Made by a program: the position numbers and the translations under genes
Part shown: positions 23,511 through 37,128 of the stretch, in pieces
Position numbering within the stretch: the stretch's first letter is position 1
Layout: every line of letters starts with the position of its first letter
Notes under the pieces: model-generated
Databases searched by the model: none
Seen by the model: only the letters and a program-made list of their open reading frames with translations
Told to the model about the DNA's origin: nothing
NCBI GenBank assembly: GCA_016801845.1
Contig: CM028927.1
Coordinates: 13,488,501-13,552,500, forward strand
Source of the DNA: Polydactylus sextarius
Lineage: Eukaryota > Chordata > Actinopteri > Polynemidae
DNA: 64,000 bases
Reading direction: 5' to 3'

Positions 23511-26500
23511 TGCAGGTTTACACTATGAGTTACAATATAAATTTAGCCCGTGGTTGAGTTTTTGATGATAACGACATATCGTGGTAAATTATGATGTCAT
23601 CATGTTGCGTCAAATGCAGGAAAATCACATTTACTAGTACATGTGTTTCCAAAACATTGACGAGACTATGGCATCCTGCTGTGGTCTCATTTACTCTGCG
23701 ATAGTTTTAAAACTGGGCCGTCGATAATTGTCCTTCTGGTAAATGAACATCAGTCAGTAGGGTATTGGTTGGACTGCTTGGAAAAGGCTGTGCTCATTTG
23801 CCATATCGGCCAGCCCTAATATACACAAACAAATTCATTTGCAATCATTTAAACACAAAATCAGGAAGTAGGCGTATTTCACACATGAAGGGGCTGATAA
23901 AATGCTCAACAGATAAATGACTAAAATCATGAAGTTGATCAAAAGTGTTTCACATTAACTATCTTGTTATTGACTAATTGTTTCAACATAAAGGCATCCA
24001 CAGCTTCTCTTTGATAATACGGGGTCATACGAGCAACCAGGGGAGCTACTATGATTGTGTTAACTGCTAACATGCTAACCAGCTAGCAGTATGCTAGCGC
24101 TAGGCCCAACATCTTCTTCATCTTTCTTTCTTACATTTTCTATCCAGGACTGTACATTATTTCATTCAGTAAAAAGTTTTACTGAAGAAGTAAATGAAAA
24201 AAGCTAAATTCTCACTAACAAGCGCACTTAGCGAGCTAATGGGACTGTAGAGTCGTATAGTTAAATGAAAAGATGCTTTTGCACTTAATTTTCTTCTGTC
24301 ATGGAGCAACTTGTACTCAGACAGAGCAAGTTAAGTGAAAGATTTAAAGCATCAGAAGAAGCTACCTTAACAAGTTAATCAGCTACAATCACATTCTCCA
24401 TTTTTAACTTTAACTTAACTTTGTTCTCTCAGAGGTCGGCTCTGTCAAGACAGCTTGATACCAGTCAATGATGCAGACTCATGGGTCTAATTTCACTTTC
24501 TCTTACAAGGTAATCAGCTTATTTGTGATGCTGTAAGAGTAGGTTGATTTTTTTTTTTTTTTTGTCAGGCCTTAATTGAAGTTGTGCGCACTTATCATCA
24601 CCTTTAAACATTAAATCTGACCATGTGAGCAGACAATAGTCACGGTAGAAGGTTGCGGTCAGGACAGAGGTCTAAGTTCACAGCGAGGCCACGAGACCTC
24701 CGGTGTTATGTGTGCACCAAACACTGAACCAGGGTCAAATAAGACAAATGTGTTTTCTTTGTTTGTTGGCCACAGTTGAGTCTTTCATACCACATGAAAC
24801 ACAGCGAGTACTTTATGGGATGTGGCTGAAATGACACTTTCATAACACATTTTGTCATTTTGTTGAACTTGAACTGAACTTGTTCACAGTCCTGTCAGTG
24901 ACTATGAAATTATGACCGATAAAGTACGTCCTACATCCTCCTTCCTACATGTTTTTGCTCATTCACTCTGACTCATTTTAATATTAGAAGTGATGAAGTG
25001 TGTTTGATGTGTTTAAAGTCATTTTCTACCTGCTCTAAAGAAAATAACAGTGCCTAGTTTTATCCATTCTTCTTCCAGTCTTTAGTCTTTATTGTAAATG
25101 ACTGTTTACAATAGGGAGAGTATTTCTTAATGGACTGTAGGAAGTTATGTCACTAGAGACCGTGTGATACGTGTGTGTGTTAATGTGTGCGCATGGAAAG
25201 ATGAGAGAGGACGAGGGAGATGTTGTTTGTACGGTTTGAGTTTGCAACAATTTGCAACACGAGAGTTGTAGGGAAATCTTAAGGATGCAATTATAGCCAT
25301 TAGGACTGTTTGCACATGTTGTGTTTTCTCAGAAATGAGAGGGGGTAGCTCACTAATATATCTGCAAGTCATCCAGAGAATTTACTCTCCATCCCGGTCT
25401 GTTTTTCCTACGCCGTCCTCCTCCTCCTCCTTCCTTTTCTTCGTCTCTGTCACTGCTGTGCTCTCTGTGAATGGGCCGGTTGTTTGCCTCGGCTGGCTTC
25501 TGTTAAATATGCTTCACTGTGTCCAGGAGGAGACAATGGCAATAACAAAATGTAAAGGAAGAGTAAAAAAAAAAAAAAAAACAAGATATAGAGAGCGAGA
25601 GAGTGGCACGGACAGAGAATCAAACAGAGAGTCGTGAATGAATGAGTAAATAGATTTAGAGAAAAAAGATGTTTGAGCCAAGTGGAAGAACAAAGAGATG
25701 ATTGTTGAGGTCAGCGAGGGACCTTTCAGTTCCTGAACAGTTTGTCCCTGAAGTTTTTCTTAGATTCGCTCATCCAAAGCTTCATTTATTAAACAAGAAC
25801 CACTAATGATTTCATATCACAGGAAACATGGTCAATTTGAACAGATAAGGCCGAAGGCCAGAAACAATTAGTCATATTCAATATGCCTTACGTAGAGTTT
25901 TATCGGCTAATAAAACATTCATCGATGCATCTATGGTAGTTAAAGACTAACCTCATTCTCAAGGTGTTAGATCCTGTATGTTTTGTAATAATGCTGTAAT
26001 ACATGTTTGAAATCAGATGGTAGTACATTGATTATTAGCTTGGCAACACATATTTTGTTGCATATTAATGTCTTACAACTTTATTAAAAGCCTTTATTTA
26101 CAATTAACAAACCAATTACATAGATTTTCTTGAAGGCAAAGTGTCTTTTTTCATTCTTTAGCATGATTTACGTCTTAATTTGCCCAATTTTAGATGCATT
26201 TCATTAGAAAAATGAAGCTTTTTACATTTTGGAAATGTTGCCTTTTTTGCATTTTTACTCAATAGCTAACACTAGCAACAGAGGAAATTTGCAGACTGAA
26301 AATGAATCAGCAAAAATCTAAATTTCTCTTTAATAACAAGAGGAATGTAACGTGCGAGAATGAGCTTGTGTGCCGCACTTGAACCCCCGACTGCTGCATC
26401 TTCACTCAGCTTCGTCGAAAATGCTTATCTTTCACTTGTATAATCATTTTTCGTCACAGCTCAGTGAGACTGTGAATAGTAACCGGTGTGGCCCGGGAAG

Positions 26501-28570
26501 CAGCACGACGGAAAAAGTGCCAACAAAGCCTAAACGCTCAAGTTGTGTCGCAGGAGCTGCACCTTTTTTTTTTTCTTTTTTTTTTACTCACATAGCAACA
26601 GAAGAGGGAATTCTGAAAACGAAGAAGAAAGGGAGGGAGAGGAGGATGAAAGTGTTTCTTTTTACCTTCCAGCTTCTGGTGGAGGAAGTGATCACAGAGA
26701 CAGACAGAGGAAAGGAGAGAGGAGTTTTTAAAAAAGAGAAAGATGTGAGCTTGATAAACGAAGAGACGCACCACAGCAGGGTGCTGCTCTGCTGAGCTGC
26801 ACTTGAACTGCAACATAAAAAGGTTGTGAACTGTAGCCAACACCATGAGATCTCTCCACAAATACTGAGGGACCGGAGAGGAGAGGGGAGGTGGCGGAGG
26901 GGAGGAAATGATGGGAACAGAGGAAAAAAAATAGAAGATTAGAAGGGAGGGGTGAAAAGATGAAAAGAGGCGCAAGGAGACAAGAAGAGATGATGAGGAG
27001 AAGGGAAGTGGAAAATAGAAGAAGAGAAAATGAAGAAAAAAAAGTGGAACCTCAGTTTGTCAAGTGAACTAAGGTTCTTTCTGGCATCTTTTCTTTTATT
27101 TTGAAAGGGTTTTAGATTAAGATCAGAGTTGGTTAAACTGATTTTGAACGTAAAGTTTCAACTAACAGTGGACAGATGGAGTAGACGATGGCGGAGGGAA
27201 GGAAAAAAGAAAATAAATGAAGGAGGAAGAGGAATCTGTGGAAACGAGCCAACGGTAACCCTCAGACCAGACCAGAAAGTGACAGCAGGAAATCCAAGTT
27301 GTAATCAGAGCCGCTTGATGTTGATTCACCAGACATAACAACAAGCCATAGAAATTTTTAGCTCTTCAGAAGCAGCGTTTCCCAGACTTTGCGCTCGACA
27401 TAACTCTCGTTGGGGTTTTCTTTTCTCTGTGTAGTTTCTGAAAACAAACAGCGTCGTCTTCAAAAACCTTTTGAGCATCAATGAAATGTGAATGAGACTT
27501 TGAGCTTCTTTGAACCCAGAGTGGAATCTATTTCACTTTTATTTCTATTGTTGTTTAGTTTACTCGACGGGCTCAGTTTTCTGTCGTATCTGTCAATAAA
27601 TCATTACATTTAAGAAGCAAGAAGCAATATTTTTGGTACTTTTGACTAAATTAAAGCTCAGATGATGAATCAATTATATAAAGAGGTTGTTGAATTGACT
27701 CATTTGGAATTGTGAAAGATTATAATTAATACTTAATAAGGTTATTGTTCTAAGCTGATAATGAATCCATGCGTGCAGATGGCTCTTTTTTTAGGTGTTT
27801 TTTACAGCTGTGTGCTGCAGCATTGTTACCCTGATTTAAATAAATGTTCAGCGAGTTAGTACTCAGGAGCAATAAATAATGGTCTGACAAAGGCCTGTTT
27901 TATTTTTTTTTAAATCTCATATAAATAGGAGCTATTCAGTCCTGCTGTGTGGAGGTTGATAAAGAGCAAGCTGCAGGGCTGCTGCAGTGCCGAGACAGAA
28001 GAGACGCAGGATGTGGGGAATTCCATCTGAACCTCCTCTCTATATGTTATTTGTGTGTATTCTCCTCTCATCACTGCATTAAAAGCACTTGTTCATTGTG
28101 ATGCCTTACACACACATATGCACACAAGGACCCGGCGTAATAAACGCACATCCGGTCATAAACAGGTAAATTAAAAAAAAAGCCTGACTCAGAGAAACAA
28201 ATGAGGGGAAAGAGTGACGGGGGGATTAGTTTATTTTCATCTGCGCTGTAAAGGTTATTTTTAGGTTCCACTTTGCTGCACAATGCCTCACGAAAAAAAA
28301 AAATTACACATTGAAAAAAAAAAAGAAAAAAGTGGGATGGGTTGGGTTTATGAATACAGCTCTGAGAGCGACTGAGATTCGACTTCCAGTAAATGTTGCC
28401 TTTTAGCAGCAAGTGTCACGTTAAAAGGGAGGGTTTTCTTGTAATGTTGGCCTTAGTTGAATTAGATAAGGCAACATTAAAGTCGAGGTTATCGTGTGCG
28501 TGTTAAATCGCGTTTTACGCACACTTAAAGACCTGCCCCCTCTTTTTCCATCCAAACACATAAATGAACA

Positions 28571-28607
28571 ACCCCCCACCACCACCACCACCACCACTAC
28601 TACTACC
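28571..28607. repeat. (ACC)n/(ACT)n trinucleotide repeat
   Basis: About eight ACC units followed by ACT units. Confidence 0.9.
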
Positions 28608-28963
28608 TCCCGCCTACACACAGAAATCAGTGTTGGCCCTCAGCCTCCACAGTAACTAATCACTCAGACAGCGTGGCCGTGCCCTCTCATTAAGCGTGCT
28701 GTACGCTGAAAGCTACACTGCTAATGACTCTGCATTGCCTGTTCCACACACACAGTCCTCTCAGGATTAATGCCATAATGACTGTAGCTCCTGCACATCT
28801 GTTTTGTCTCGGCAGAGATGTATTGCAGAACAAATTAACAAGGAAACTTCTGAAGAGCGTCTTCATTTTTTTTTTATTTTCGGCTATAAGATAACTCTAA
28901 CTAGCAATTCTGTGACTATGTATGAACAGAAGCTACTTTTCTTTGCAGCAGATTGTAGCATGA

Positions 28964-28978
28964 AGCCCCCTGCGGTGC
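28964..28978 (-). promoter_or_regulatory. CTCF-like motif in pag1 intron 1
   Basis: The minus strand reads CACCGCAGGGGGCTT, resembling the CTCF core. Eye match only. Confidence 0.3.
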
Positions 28979-29574
28979 TCTCACCGACAAAACAGACTCT
29001 GTTCCAGAAACTTCACATCCCATTTGTTCTGATGTCGGCGCTCCAAAGGTTTTTTTTTCTCTTTCGCACTCGTTTTCTGCGCTGTCGTCTCACATCCGAA
29101 AATGTTTGCGAGCGATCTCACGTCTGTTCCGGCAGAGTTAGCATCGCTCGCGCCTCACGAACTTCACGAAGAGCCTGAAAGACACAATCTGCTTCTTATT
29201 TTATCGAATTGTTCACATAAATACAGTTGGTTGAGGTTCACATATGATGGTCCATGACCGGGATTTGGCTTCTTTTGAATCTCATCTGTCGATTTAACCT
29301 TAAACAGTCCTTTGAATTGGCTGCAGCCGTTAGCTGGTGATGAATTGCGTGGATAGAGTAACAGCATCGATTCGTCTTTTTTCAGTGTGTGGTAGCGTAT
29401 TGACTGCATCAGTAACTCAATCACTTGGATGATACCACAGAGGGGAGACTGTGTGTGTTTAGTGTCTACAGGCTTGAGCACAAATTGAGCCCAGGTGTGA
29501 GACGTATAGAATAGATGTGTGTCTTTTTATTGTTGTTTTCACGCAAACACAAACGTGAGTGTGTCACTGCATGT

Positions 29575-29601
29575 ATGTGTGTGTGTGTGTGTGTGTGTGT
29601 A
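29575..29601. repeat. (TG)n microsatellite
   Basis: About thirteen TG units. Confidence 0.93.
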
Positions 29602-32135
29602 CAGATCTGAAAGCTCTGCATTATTGGCCTCTTGGCAACAAGCAAATGGAGGAGCACTGAGATTTTGTTGTGTCTGTTCATCGTCAAGGCTCTGTCGCCC
29701 CGGGTTACGGGGGGTTGCTAGGGGGGGATGGATGGACAGGCTGGCATCACCCGAGTGCCAGCGAGGCATGAGGGGTTTTACACATCCTGATTTCATTCTG
29801 CTGTTTTTTTTTTTTTTTCTCCAACCTCCCTTTCCTGCTGTACCTGGAGAAGAAGATTTTAAAGGCGTCATAGAACATTTTTTTTAATATTGTAAACTTT
29901 GAGGCCTCATGTAATATTAGTTGGGGTGAAAAAAAGCCCATGATCATGTTATATTATATATTTGATGGACATATGTGGCAGGAACGGGGGGGGGTCTATT
30001 TTCACCACAACATCTTCACTAACACAGGAGCTCTCGTGTGTCTTTAGCGGTGCAGCGGTGATAAACGTCCCCCCTGAAACTGTTTCCCACTGCGCCTCGT
30101 TCCAAAAAGTCATTTAAACAGGTATTGCGGTTTAGTAAAAATTCATATCATAACAAGAATGAAAACCGGTTTTTGGTATGAACCACCCAGCTCTTCTAGC
30201 ATAACTTTGTTCTTCAGACAAATGTTTTAACAGGAAATATTTCTCAAGCGTTTGATTGTAGAAACCTATCCTCCTTCAAAAGTGGGTTGGGATATGTACA
30301 TTTTAGGGGGTGTGGCCTATTTAAAAATGATGTCGGAAACTATGACATTTTAGGATTTACACGTAGAGGAGGTGGAGATGGGTGTTTGAGTTTCTGGTAT
30401 TGTCCGTTGAAATTAAAGTGTCTTTATTCAACAACACCAAGGTAAATGACCCCTTTCATTTGAAAATGTGGTTTGGTTTCCTAGGAGACAAGAGGTCGAT
30501 ACTCATCGATTAAGTTTGCAATAATAAAGGCGTTGTTTCGCTTATTTTTTATTTTTTTATGACTACATTCAAGTCAGTTTTCATCAGCACCCCACCCAGA
30601 TGATTCAAGAATTAGGAAACTTAAGTTTGTACTTGTGAATATTTTATAAAACTGCCTCAATAAACTGGGTGTGTTCTGTACTTGCAAACAGGAAGTGAGG
30701 GCAGTGTTTCATCTTCCTCCTTCTCCAGTTTAAAGGAACTCCAGTAATTTCTCTTCAATCACTATCAGTCGCTGACAAATTGCACATTACGAGCGGAGTT
30801 CCCCATTTGTTTCCAATTATCAGATTTCATGATGATGAATGCGTCTGATTGAATCCTTTTAATAGACTGTGTCATTTATTATTCCTGTAAAGTGCATAAA
30901 TAATCATGATGCTCCATCAGGATGGATGTTGTTTTAAGAGATGTTATGGTTTTAAAGTGTGTGTGTGTGTGTGTGTGTTTGAGAGGAAAGGAGTGGAGGT
31001 TTGAGGCGCCAGTAAAGAGGATATGTCTGGCAGCTGTGTCATTTCGCAGAGTAAAGGCTTATGGGAGAATTACAACAAATGAGCAAGCAGGAGGACACAT
31101 GCACACACAGTCACACACAAAACGTTCCCTCTCTTACATGTTTGTGCGTCTAAAACAGTGAATGAGTGTGTGTTGAGTGTATGCATCGCTCAGTTGTTGC
31201 CAGTGACTCGTGACTGTGGCATTCACAACAGCTGGCGCTGCTTTAGTCACAGTCTACCTGGAAAAACCTACTCACGCCAGATGAATGCATACGGTATGTG
31301 TGTATCACAAATTACCATTGACGTCTAAACCATCTGAACCATATTAACCATATATTTTACTATTTTCAATAGTAGTCTCAGCTCTTCTAGGACATGATTG
31401 CATAATATCCAAACTTGTCACTGAGCTAAAAAAAATACTTGTACACAAACACCTGAAGACAAACTGCTGTCATGTTCAAAACCAGTCAGTTGTCTGAGTG
31501 AATCAGTGTGTAAATGCGCCTATGGAAGCATGTGAGAGCTTGTGTGTGTCGTCTTTGTGTGAATGTGTCAACTTCAAGTGTGTTTATATCCACCGGCGGG
31601 GGAACATCCCTGAGATGCGCATCGTTATTTGTGCAGGACTGATAACGATCTCTGAACATCCGGGAGCGAGTTTTATCCTTGATCCAGAGGTGCAGCCGTG
31701 TCAGACAACATCCACTCGTCCAGACGGGTGATTACACACAGCCGCTCTCTCACATAATGTTATTAATCGGTTGCGCAACAGTTACATAATTATCAGGATG
31801 AATCGACAGAAGAGTGTGGGCATCGAGTAAACAACGACACAACATCTCAATCAAAGCCGACTTTCGCAACTTCCCTACTTTTTAAAGTGCTGTGACTCAT
31901 TTAAATAATAATCAATGTGTATATTTGTTTTAAAACTTCACACCGACTGAAACATCTTAACTTTATATCATCAAAGTCGAAACCGATGTCGCTAAAGAGC
32001 AAAATGTCTTTAACTGGTTGTCGATATATGAAAATCTTTGCTCAGCTTTTTTTTTTTTTTTTTCCCCAACAAAGTGAATATTGATTAGAAGATGTATTGA
32101 TGAGTGCGTTATACACTCTGCCAGGCATTGTGTAA

Positions 32136-32460
32136 CTAAAGCTGCACCTGTAATTATTGCTATTGTTATTGTTTTATCAATGAATCTCATCTGTTGTTTT
32201 CTCAATTAAGTGATTAATTGTTTGGCGACCAAAAAAAAGGAAGAAATGTTTAAAAACAGTGTCATTAATACTGTTTTTGGCAGAAAAAAGTCACAGATTT
32301 TCACCATATTTTTTTTTTCATCATTATTTTTATTTTTTATTTATTTATTTTAAAAAAAAAAAGCCACATAGACGTCTCCAAATTGATCTCCGCTGCATTC
32401 AAATAAGAGAAAAACACCAAATATCACAGCCTCTGTCTAACTTTTATGGATTTTCGCATT
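32136..32460 (+). repeat. Second copy of the palindromic-end fish repeat
   Basis: AAAGCTGCACCTGTAATTATT, TTTTCTCAATTAAGTGATTAAT and TGTTTGGCGACC match the same family as the 23.4 kb copy. The internal part is diverged and interrupted by T and A tracts. The right end is uncertain. Confidence 0.5.
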
Positions 32461-33159
32461 AAAAGATTCTCAGTTTGACATTTCCTTTTTACTATTTTAA
32501 AAGGAAATTTAATTGGCTAAAAGTAAAAAAGTAAGGTCATTATTACCAGAGGAAAGTTTGTTGCTTTATCAGATCGACTGTCTTGTTTCTCTTATTTTAA
32601 TCACTGAAGGAAACAAGACAAACCTTTTCGATTCCACAGGATCACACATTAATTCATTATTGAAAGTTACATATTGACAAAAGTGGATGTAATTTTTTTC
32701 TGTGGCTTTCATATTCCCTTTGATATATTTCATGCTTGTTTCATGAAACTTCTCCAAACTGTTGTGCCAGCGTCCACGTGCACAGTTTTGCAGACGACAA
32801 AAGCTATAAAAAGAACTTAAAAGCTGAACTAAGAAAACAGTTTCAATCCTAAACCATCGACAGAATTGCCCACATTAAACAAAGGGAATCCGTCCGTGAC
32901 AACTTCAGGTTCACGTGGGTCTGTTTTTTTGCAGCAGTTGCGGCCGGTTTAGCCACGGTGACATGGGGCTGCGACCAGCTGTTTATTAGAGGCCTGTCAG
33001 CAGAACAATAGCTGCAGAAGCCACATGCAAGATGAATGCTAACAGTGTGAAGCTAAACGACAAAGCTAACCACAGGACAAGGCCAGAAGCCAAAACACAG
33101 GAAATTAGCTGCTGTTTTCTTTTGCTTGTCTAGACTTGTTCCTACTAATTAAGTGCGAA

Positions 33160-33174
33160 GAGCCCCCTTGTGGA
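33160..33174 (-). promoter_or_regulatory. CTCF-like motif in pag1 intron 1
   Basis: The minus strand reads TCCACAAGGGGGCTC. The core CCACAAGGGGGC is a full match to the CTCF consensus over its central positions. Confidence 0.45.
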
Positions 33175-33827
33175 TTTGTGATCTTCAAGGAATGCATGTT
33201 CAAGGTTACTGCCGCGAGTTTCATTGTGCTGCTTTTGAAACAAAGCAATGTTTGACCCATTTGTGGCCCCTAGGACTGTGAGCTGTTAGTGTTAGCCCTC
33301 CAGTAATCCCTCTACGACCCAGAAAATCATTTCTGGAGCAGGTGGTTATGTGGGACATAAGCCTAATAACGCAACAATAACATCATATGGATGAGAAAGT
33401 GTTAAAGATGGCAGGAGTTTGGCTCTATTCTTTGTGAATATCATTGTATCATTGAAAACATCATGTCAAATTTCCAGTCTCTGCATCGATTTTTGAAGTC
33501 AGCTTTATGTGCTACAAGTGTTTTTCATTCTTACTGTTTCAAAGCAGCTGAAGTGCCTCTTGGATATGTTAACTGCAATTGAACATGTCACCACAACACT
33601 AATGTGTTGTAGATAGTGCAGTGTGTGTGTCCTAGAGGGTTTTATTAAAAGAGGAGTGGTTGATGTCACTGTTTCAAGTCATCCATACATGGGATTAGAG
33701 GGAAGAATCGCATGTGAGATGAGACATATTGCTGAGGTTGGGCGGGGCGACTTTTTTCATTAAGCCTTAGTACCCTCTGTTATAGCTGCAGCCACTCAAT
33801 GATAAAGTCTTTTAAAGTGCAGCTGTA

Positions 33828-34730
33828 TGAAGGTCGTTCAAAAAGTTCACCCTCACCCAGAAAAAACAGTCGAACAGCTGAACAATTTTGTTTTTACAAC
33901 ACACTACCACTTCTTATAAAGCTAGAAAAACAAATTCAGATTTCTGTCTCAATTTCTGTGCAAGTGAGGCACATGCAAAAGTGAGAGGTGTGTGGAAAAT
34001 CCAAAAATGGACAAAACAGAGGCCTGAGCAGTCTTAAAATATCTGCAAAAAAAGGACGTGGTATAGACACTTGCTGAGGACTCCCCATCCTACTCAACTG
34101 TGAAGAAGTGGGCTGCAGAATTCAAGCGGGGCAGGGACACCACAGAAGACGACCCTCGGTCAGGTCGTCCAAAAACCTCAACCACTGATGAAAAAGTTGA
34201 TACTATTCACCGCATGGTTTTGGATGACAGACGTCTTACTGTCCAGCAGATAGCCAAGTCTATAGGCATCAGTTCTGGTTCACACTGTTTTAACTGAGAT
34301 CTTGGGGATGAGAAAGCCATCTGCAAGATGGGTCCTGAGAATGCTGACACCAGAACAGAAGCTGAAGAGGGTTGACATTTCCAGAACACTTCTGACTGGT
34401 TTCCAGGCTGACCGTGAGAATTTCCACCGCAGATTAGTGACTCAGGATGAAACACTGTGGTTCTCCCCCCAAAAAGTTCAAGCAGGCAGCATCTGTCGGC
34501 AAAGTGATGGCTTCTGTGTTTTGGGGTCCTGAAGGTGTAATTATGATAGACTACCTGAAAAAGGGAAAAACTATGAATGGACATTATTATGCATCACAAT
34601 CAAGTCCAAGTCCAGAGCATTGTGGGACCAAGTGCACTGATGTCAAGGTGGACTATATTGAAGAGTGACAAAGTGTCTTGTTTCTCCAACTCCTTCTGGC
34701 TGAGGCTTAGAACTTTTCAAACGACCCTCA
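33828..34730 (+). mobile_element. Internally deleted mariner (Tc1/mariner superfamily) element
   Basis: A 903-bp element with imperfect terminal inverted repeats: TGAAGGTCGTTCAAAAAGTT at the left, and the complement of TGAGGGTCGTTTGAAAAGTT at the right. It is flanked by TA at 33826-33827 and 34731-34732, the mariner target site. The interior encodes mariner transposase pieces: the helix-turn-helix region with KKWAAEFKRG and DDPRSGRPK (34100-34290), then in another frame RMLTPEQKLKRVDISRTLLT and the VTQDET segment that carries the first catalytic Asp, then VFWGPEGVIMIDYLKKG and a C-terminal DYIEE. Frameshifts and stops separate the pieces. The segment holding the second and third catalytic Asp residues is missing, so the copy is non-autonomous. 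It lies in pag1 intron 1. Confidence 0.92.
34100..34670 (+). pseudogene. Broken mariner transposase remnant
   Basis: Three overlapping fragments in different frames (34100-34297, 34302-34532, 34447-34668) together cover the N-terminal DNA-binding half and part of the catalytic domain. A frameshift follows the ISSGS motif. The reading continues in a shifted frame to GFQADRENFHRRLVTQDET and shifts again before KVMASVFWGPEGVIMI. The DDD catalytic triad is incomplete because the DNAPAH-type and SPDLAP-type motifs are deleted. No active transposase can be made from this copy. Confidence 0.9.
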
Positions 34731-34966
34731 TATAGTTTTACCCATAATTTTGGTACAAAACAAAAACAAAAGGGGTAAAGGTTGACATATTCCCCAGCAT
34801 GCAGCTACATTCCTACAATGTCTCTTGGGACATTTTGGAGGACGGTGTGAGGACAGAAGGGGTAAACTGAGAGAGGACAGTTCCAGCAAACTGCGCTGTT
34901 CTCTGGGGCGTCTTTTTCCAGATGAGACCCTTGTCCCACGGCCTCTAAAGAGGAATTGTGTGTGTG

Positions 34967-35008
34967 AGCGTGTGTGTGTGCACGCGTGCGTGTGTGTGTG
35001 TGTGCACA
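34967..35008. repeat. (TG)n-rich microsatellite
   Basis: TG units interrupted by CACGCGTGCG, an alternating purine-pyrimidine stretch. Confidence 0.88.
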
Positions 35009-36950
35009 TGTGGGTGGCCTGTTTACATTCCTCTGATTCCTCACGGGAACCCTGCTCTCTATCCTCTGTTCCCTGGCTTATTTGCCTGGGAAGGCGCGTG
35101 TGTTCGTGTTCGTGTTCATGTGTGTGATATTTTTAGAAATACAATTGGTAACTGTCCTCAGATCAGCACTTACTCCTTGGTCAAACCCTCTCCTCCACAA
35201 ACAAACACATCCTGACGGACTCTTTAACCTTGGAGGGAGTCCCGAAAGTGGAAACAAACGTGTTCCTTGTGTGAACCTTATGCACCTGAACGCATCGCCC
35301 TCTTCCTGTCAGCTTCCTCACCACGCGGTCGTTGCACTTGAATGCATCATTTGTGTTTATTTTCAAACTAAAGTTTGCGAGTTGTTCCTCTTCCAAACTC
35401 TTAAATCTTTTAATCAAGATTTCTAGGGAAGCTGTTTGTTGAATGTGTGGGGATTGCAACACATCAGTCTTTTTTTTTTTTTTTTTGGTGCCCAATCGGC
35501 TTAAAAGGCCAAATATTCAGTTCAATCTCATGTCTGGCTCCGTTCACAATGTTAATTCCTTCTCAAGAGATGATTTTATTCTTTCTTCTTAGCTTATGTT
35601 AAACTTGTTGCCTTTTCTGTTTCCCTCTTAATCCTCAGAGGCAACAATCACAAATTCAGGTCTGGATCATTATTTATTTATTTGTGCTTTATTTTTATCA
35701 TTTTTATGTGTTATTGGTGGTAGAGAAAGAGTGACTTCCAGATTTCAAGAGGTAGATTTCTCCACTCAATATCTATTGAGTATCTCAATATCTATCTAAA
35801 AATAATGTTTCTTTTTTGTAATTGACTTCCTCCTTTTGAGAAATCTTTGCTGATCTACAGGGAGCGACATCCTGGCTGCTCTGATAGCATGACTCAGTCA
35901 TGTGACACTGAAAGACACTCAGGAAGTTCTTAAGTAACCAAACCATAAAAACAAGTCATCATCACCATAAAATAATCTTATAGGCTGCGTTTTACATTTT
36001 TACACACAGGCTGAAAGGAAAAAAAAAAGTCAGGGTCAGCAGTGTGGGTTAAGAGGGTCAGAGCTGTGTGGAGTGTGTGTGTGTGTTGTGCAGTATGTTA
36101 AGTGTTCAGGGCTAATGGCCTAATATGAGTTTGCAGTCAGGAGGATTGAGAGGTAAGTTACAAAGGCTGTGACGCGAATGGCTCTTTCATTTCGAGGGGG
36201 CCACTTAGGAGAAGTGTGTGGGGGGTTACAGACGCGTGTGTAGTGGTTTGAGGTGAAATAACTGTTTTGTTGAAGCTAAAAAGGTCTTTGTTGTCATTGA
36301 TGAAGGATATTTGGAGGACAGCTTGCGTACAGGGTACAGAGTGTAACACGGTGTGTATGAGGTGTGAACGCACTTGCCATATGTCCCATGTGTCTCATAT
36401 GACTCTCCCTTAAAGTGGAAATACTGCTGCTAACTCATTATTATGTCCTCTGTGTAAACATCTTAGTATTGTGACTTATTAGTGACTTGTTGAGTTGCTG
36501 CCGACGAGTGTAAGGAGTGGATGTATTGCTCTTTTAGTTATATAACATGGTAGTTAGCTTGGTAAAATACTCAAATATACTGTCTGTTCTGGCTGTAAAA
36601 TATTTTATGTCGTTATTGAGATATAATAGCTATCGCTGTATCTGAACCAGCAGTGGTGAGTCAACCCTGACTGGACAGGACGTAGCGGTACAGGAAATAA
36701 CACACAACACAACACAACAGGACACAGAATAAAAGGGTTGCTTAAGTAGATTCGGCTTTAATGACGTTAAGTCAGATTAGCAGATAACAGTTTGCAAATC
36801 AGATGGATGTTTGACTGATGTGTAAAGCTTAAATTAAACGCAAGTCATCAAGGTAGCTGTGAGAGTTACATTATCTGTCAATGAAGGTGAGAGATTGCAT
36901 CTGTCAATTGTATATGGTAGAATTATTAGTTTATATTATTATTATCAGGA

Positions 36951-37128
36951 GGCAGAGCAGGTCGAACACTAACTGGAAGGTCAGCGGTTCGATTCCTGGC
37001 TCCTCCAATCCTCATGGCGTTCTGAACTCCTAGTTGCCACCGATAGCTGTTCCAACAGTTTATGAATATGTGTGAATGTCAAAGTCATCACAAAGGCTAG
37101 AAGTGTTTTATAAATGCAGTCCATTATG
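36951..37128 (+). repeat. Degenerate fish SINE-like interspersed repeat
   Basis: GGAAGGTCAGCGGTTCGATT and CCTGGCTCCTCCAATC resemble the tRNA-like B-box head. The tail GTGTGAATGTCAAAGTCATC and TTTTATAAATGCAGTCCATT matches the ending of a very common teleost repeat. The middle is deleted relative to the usual form. Confidence 0.7.

Larger units (their letters stand above)
16282..33825 (+). other. pag1: pag1 intron 1, 5' part
   Basis: No coding exon found. Contents are microsatellites, diverged interspersed repeats near 21.0, 23.4 and 32.2 kb, a 10-bp tandem repeat at 20.7 kb, homopolymer tracts, and some low-repeat AT-rich blocks that could be enhancers (28.63-28.80 and 30.74-30.92 kb). Confidence 0.55.

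Noticed and set aside
26370..26975. Frames of 141-145 codons on both strands
   Set aside because: They run through T, GA and GGA low-complexity tracts and have no homology I can recognise.
36985..37005. tRNA gene suggested by GGTTCGATTCC
   Set aside because: There is no A box, anticodon arm or acceptor pairing. The context is a degenerate SINE-like repeat.
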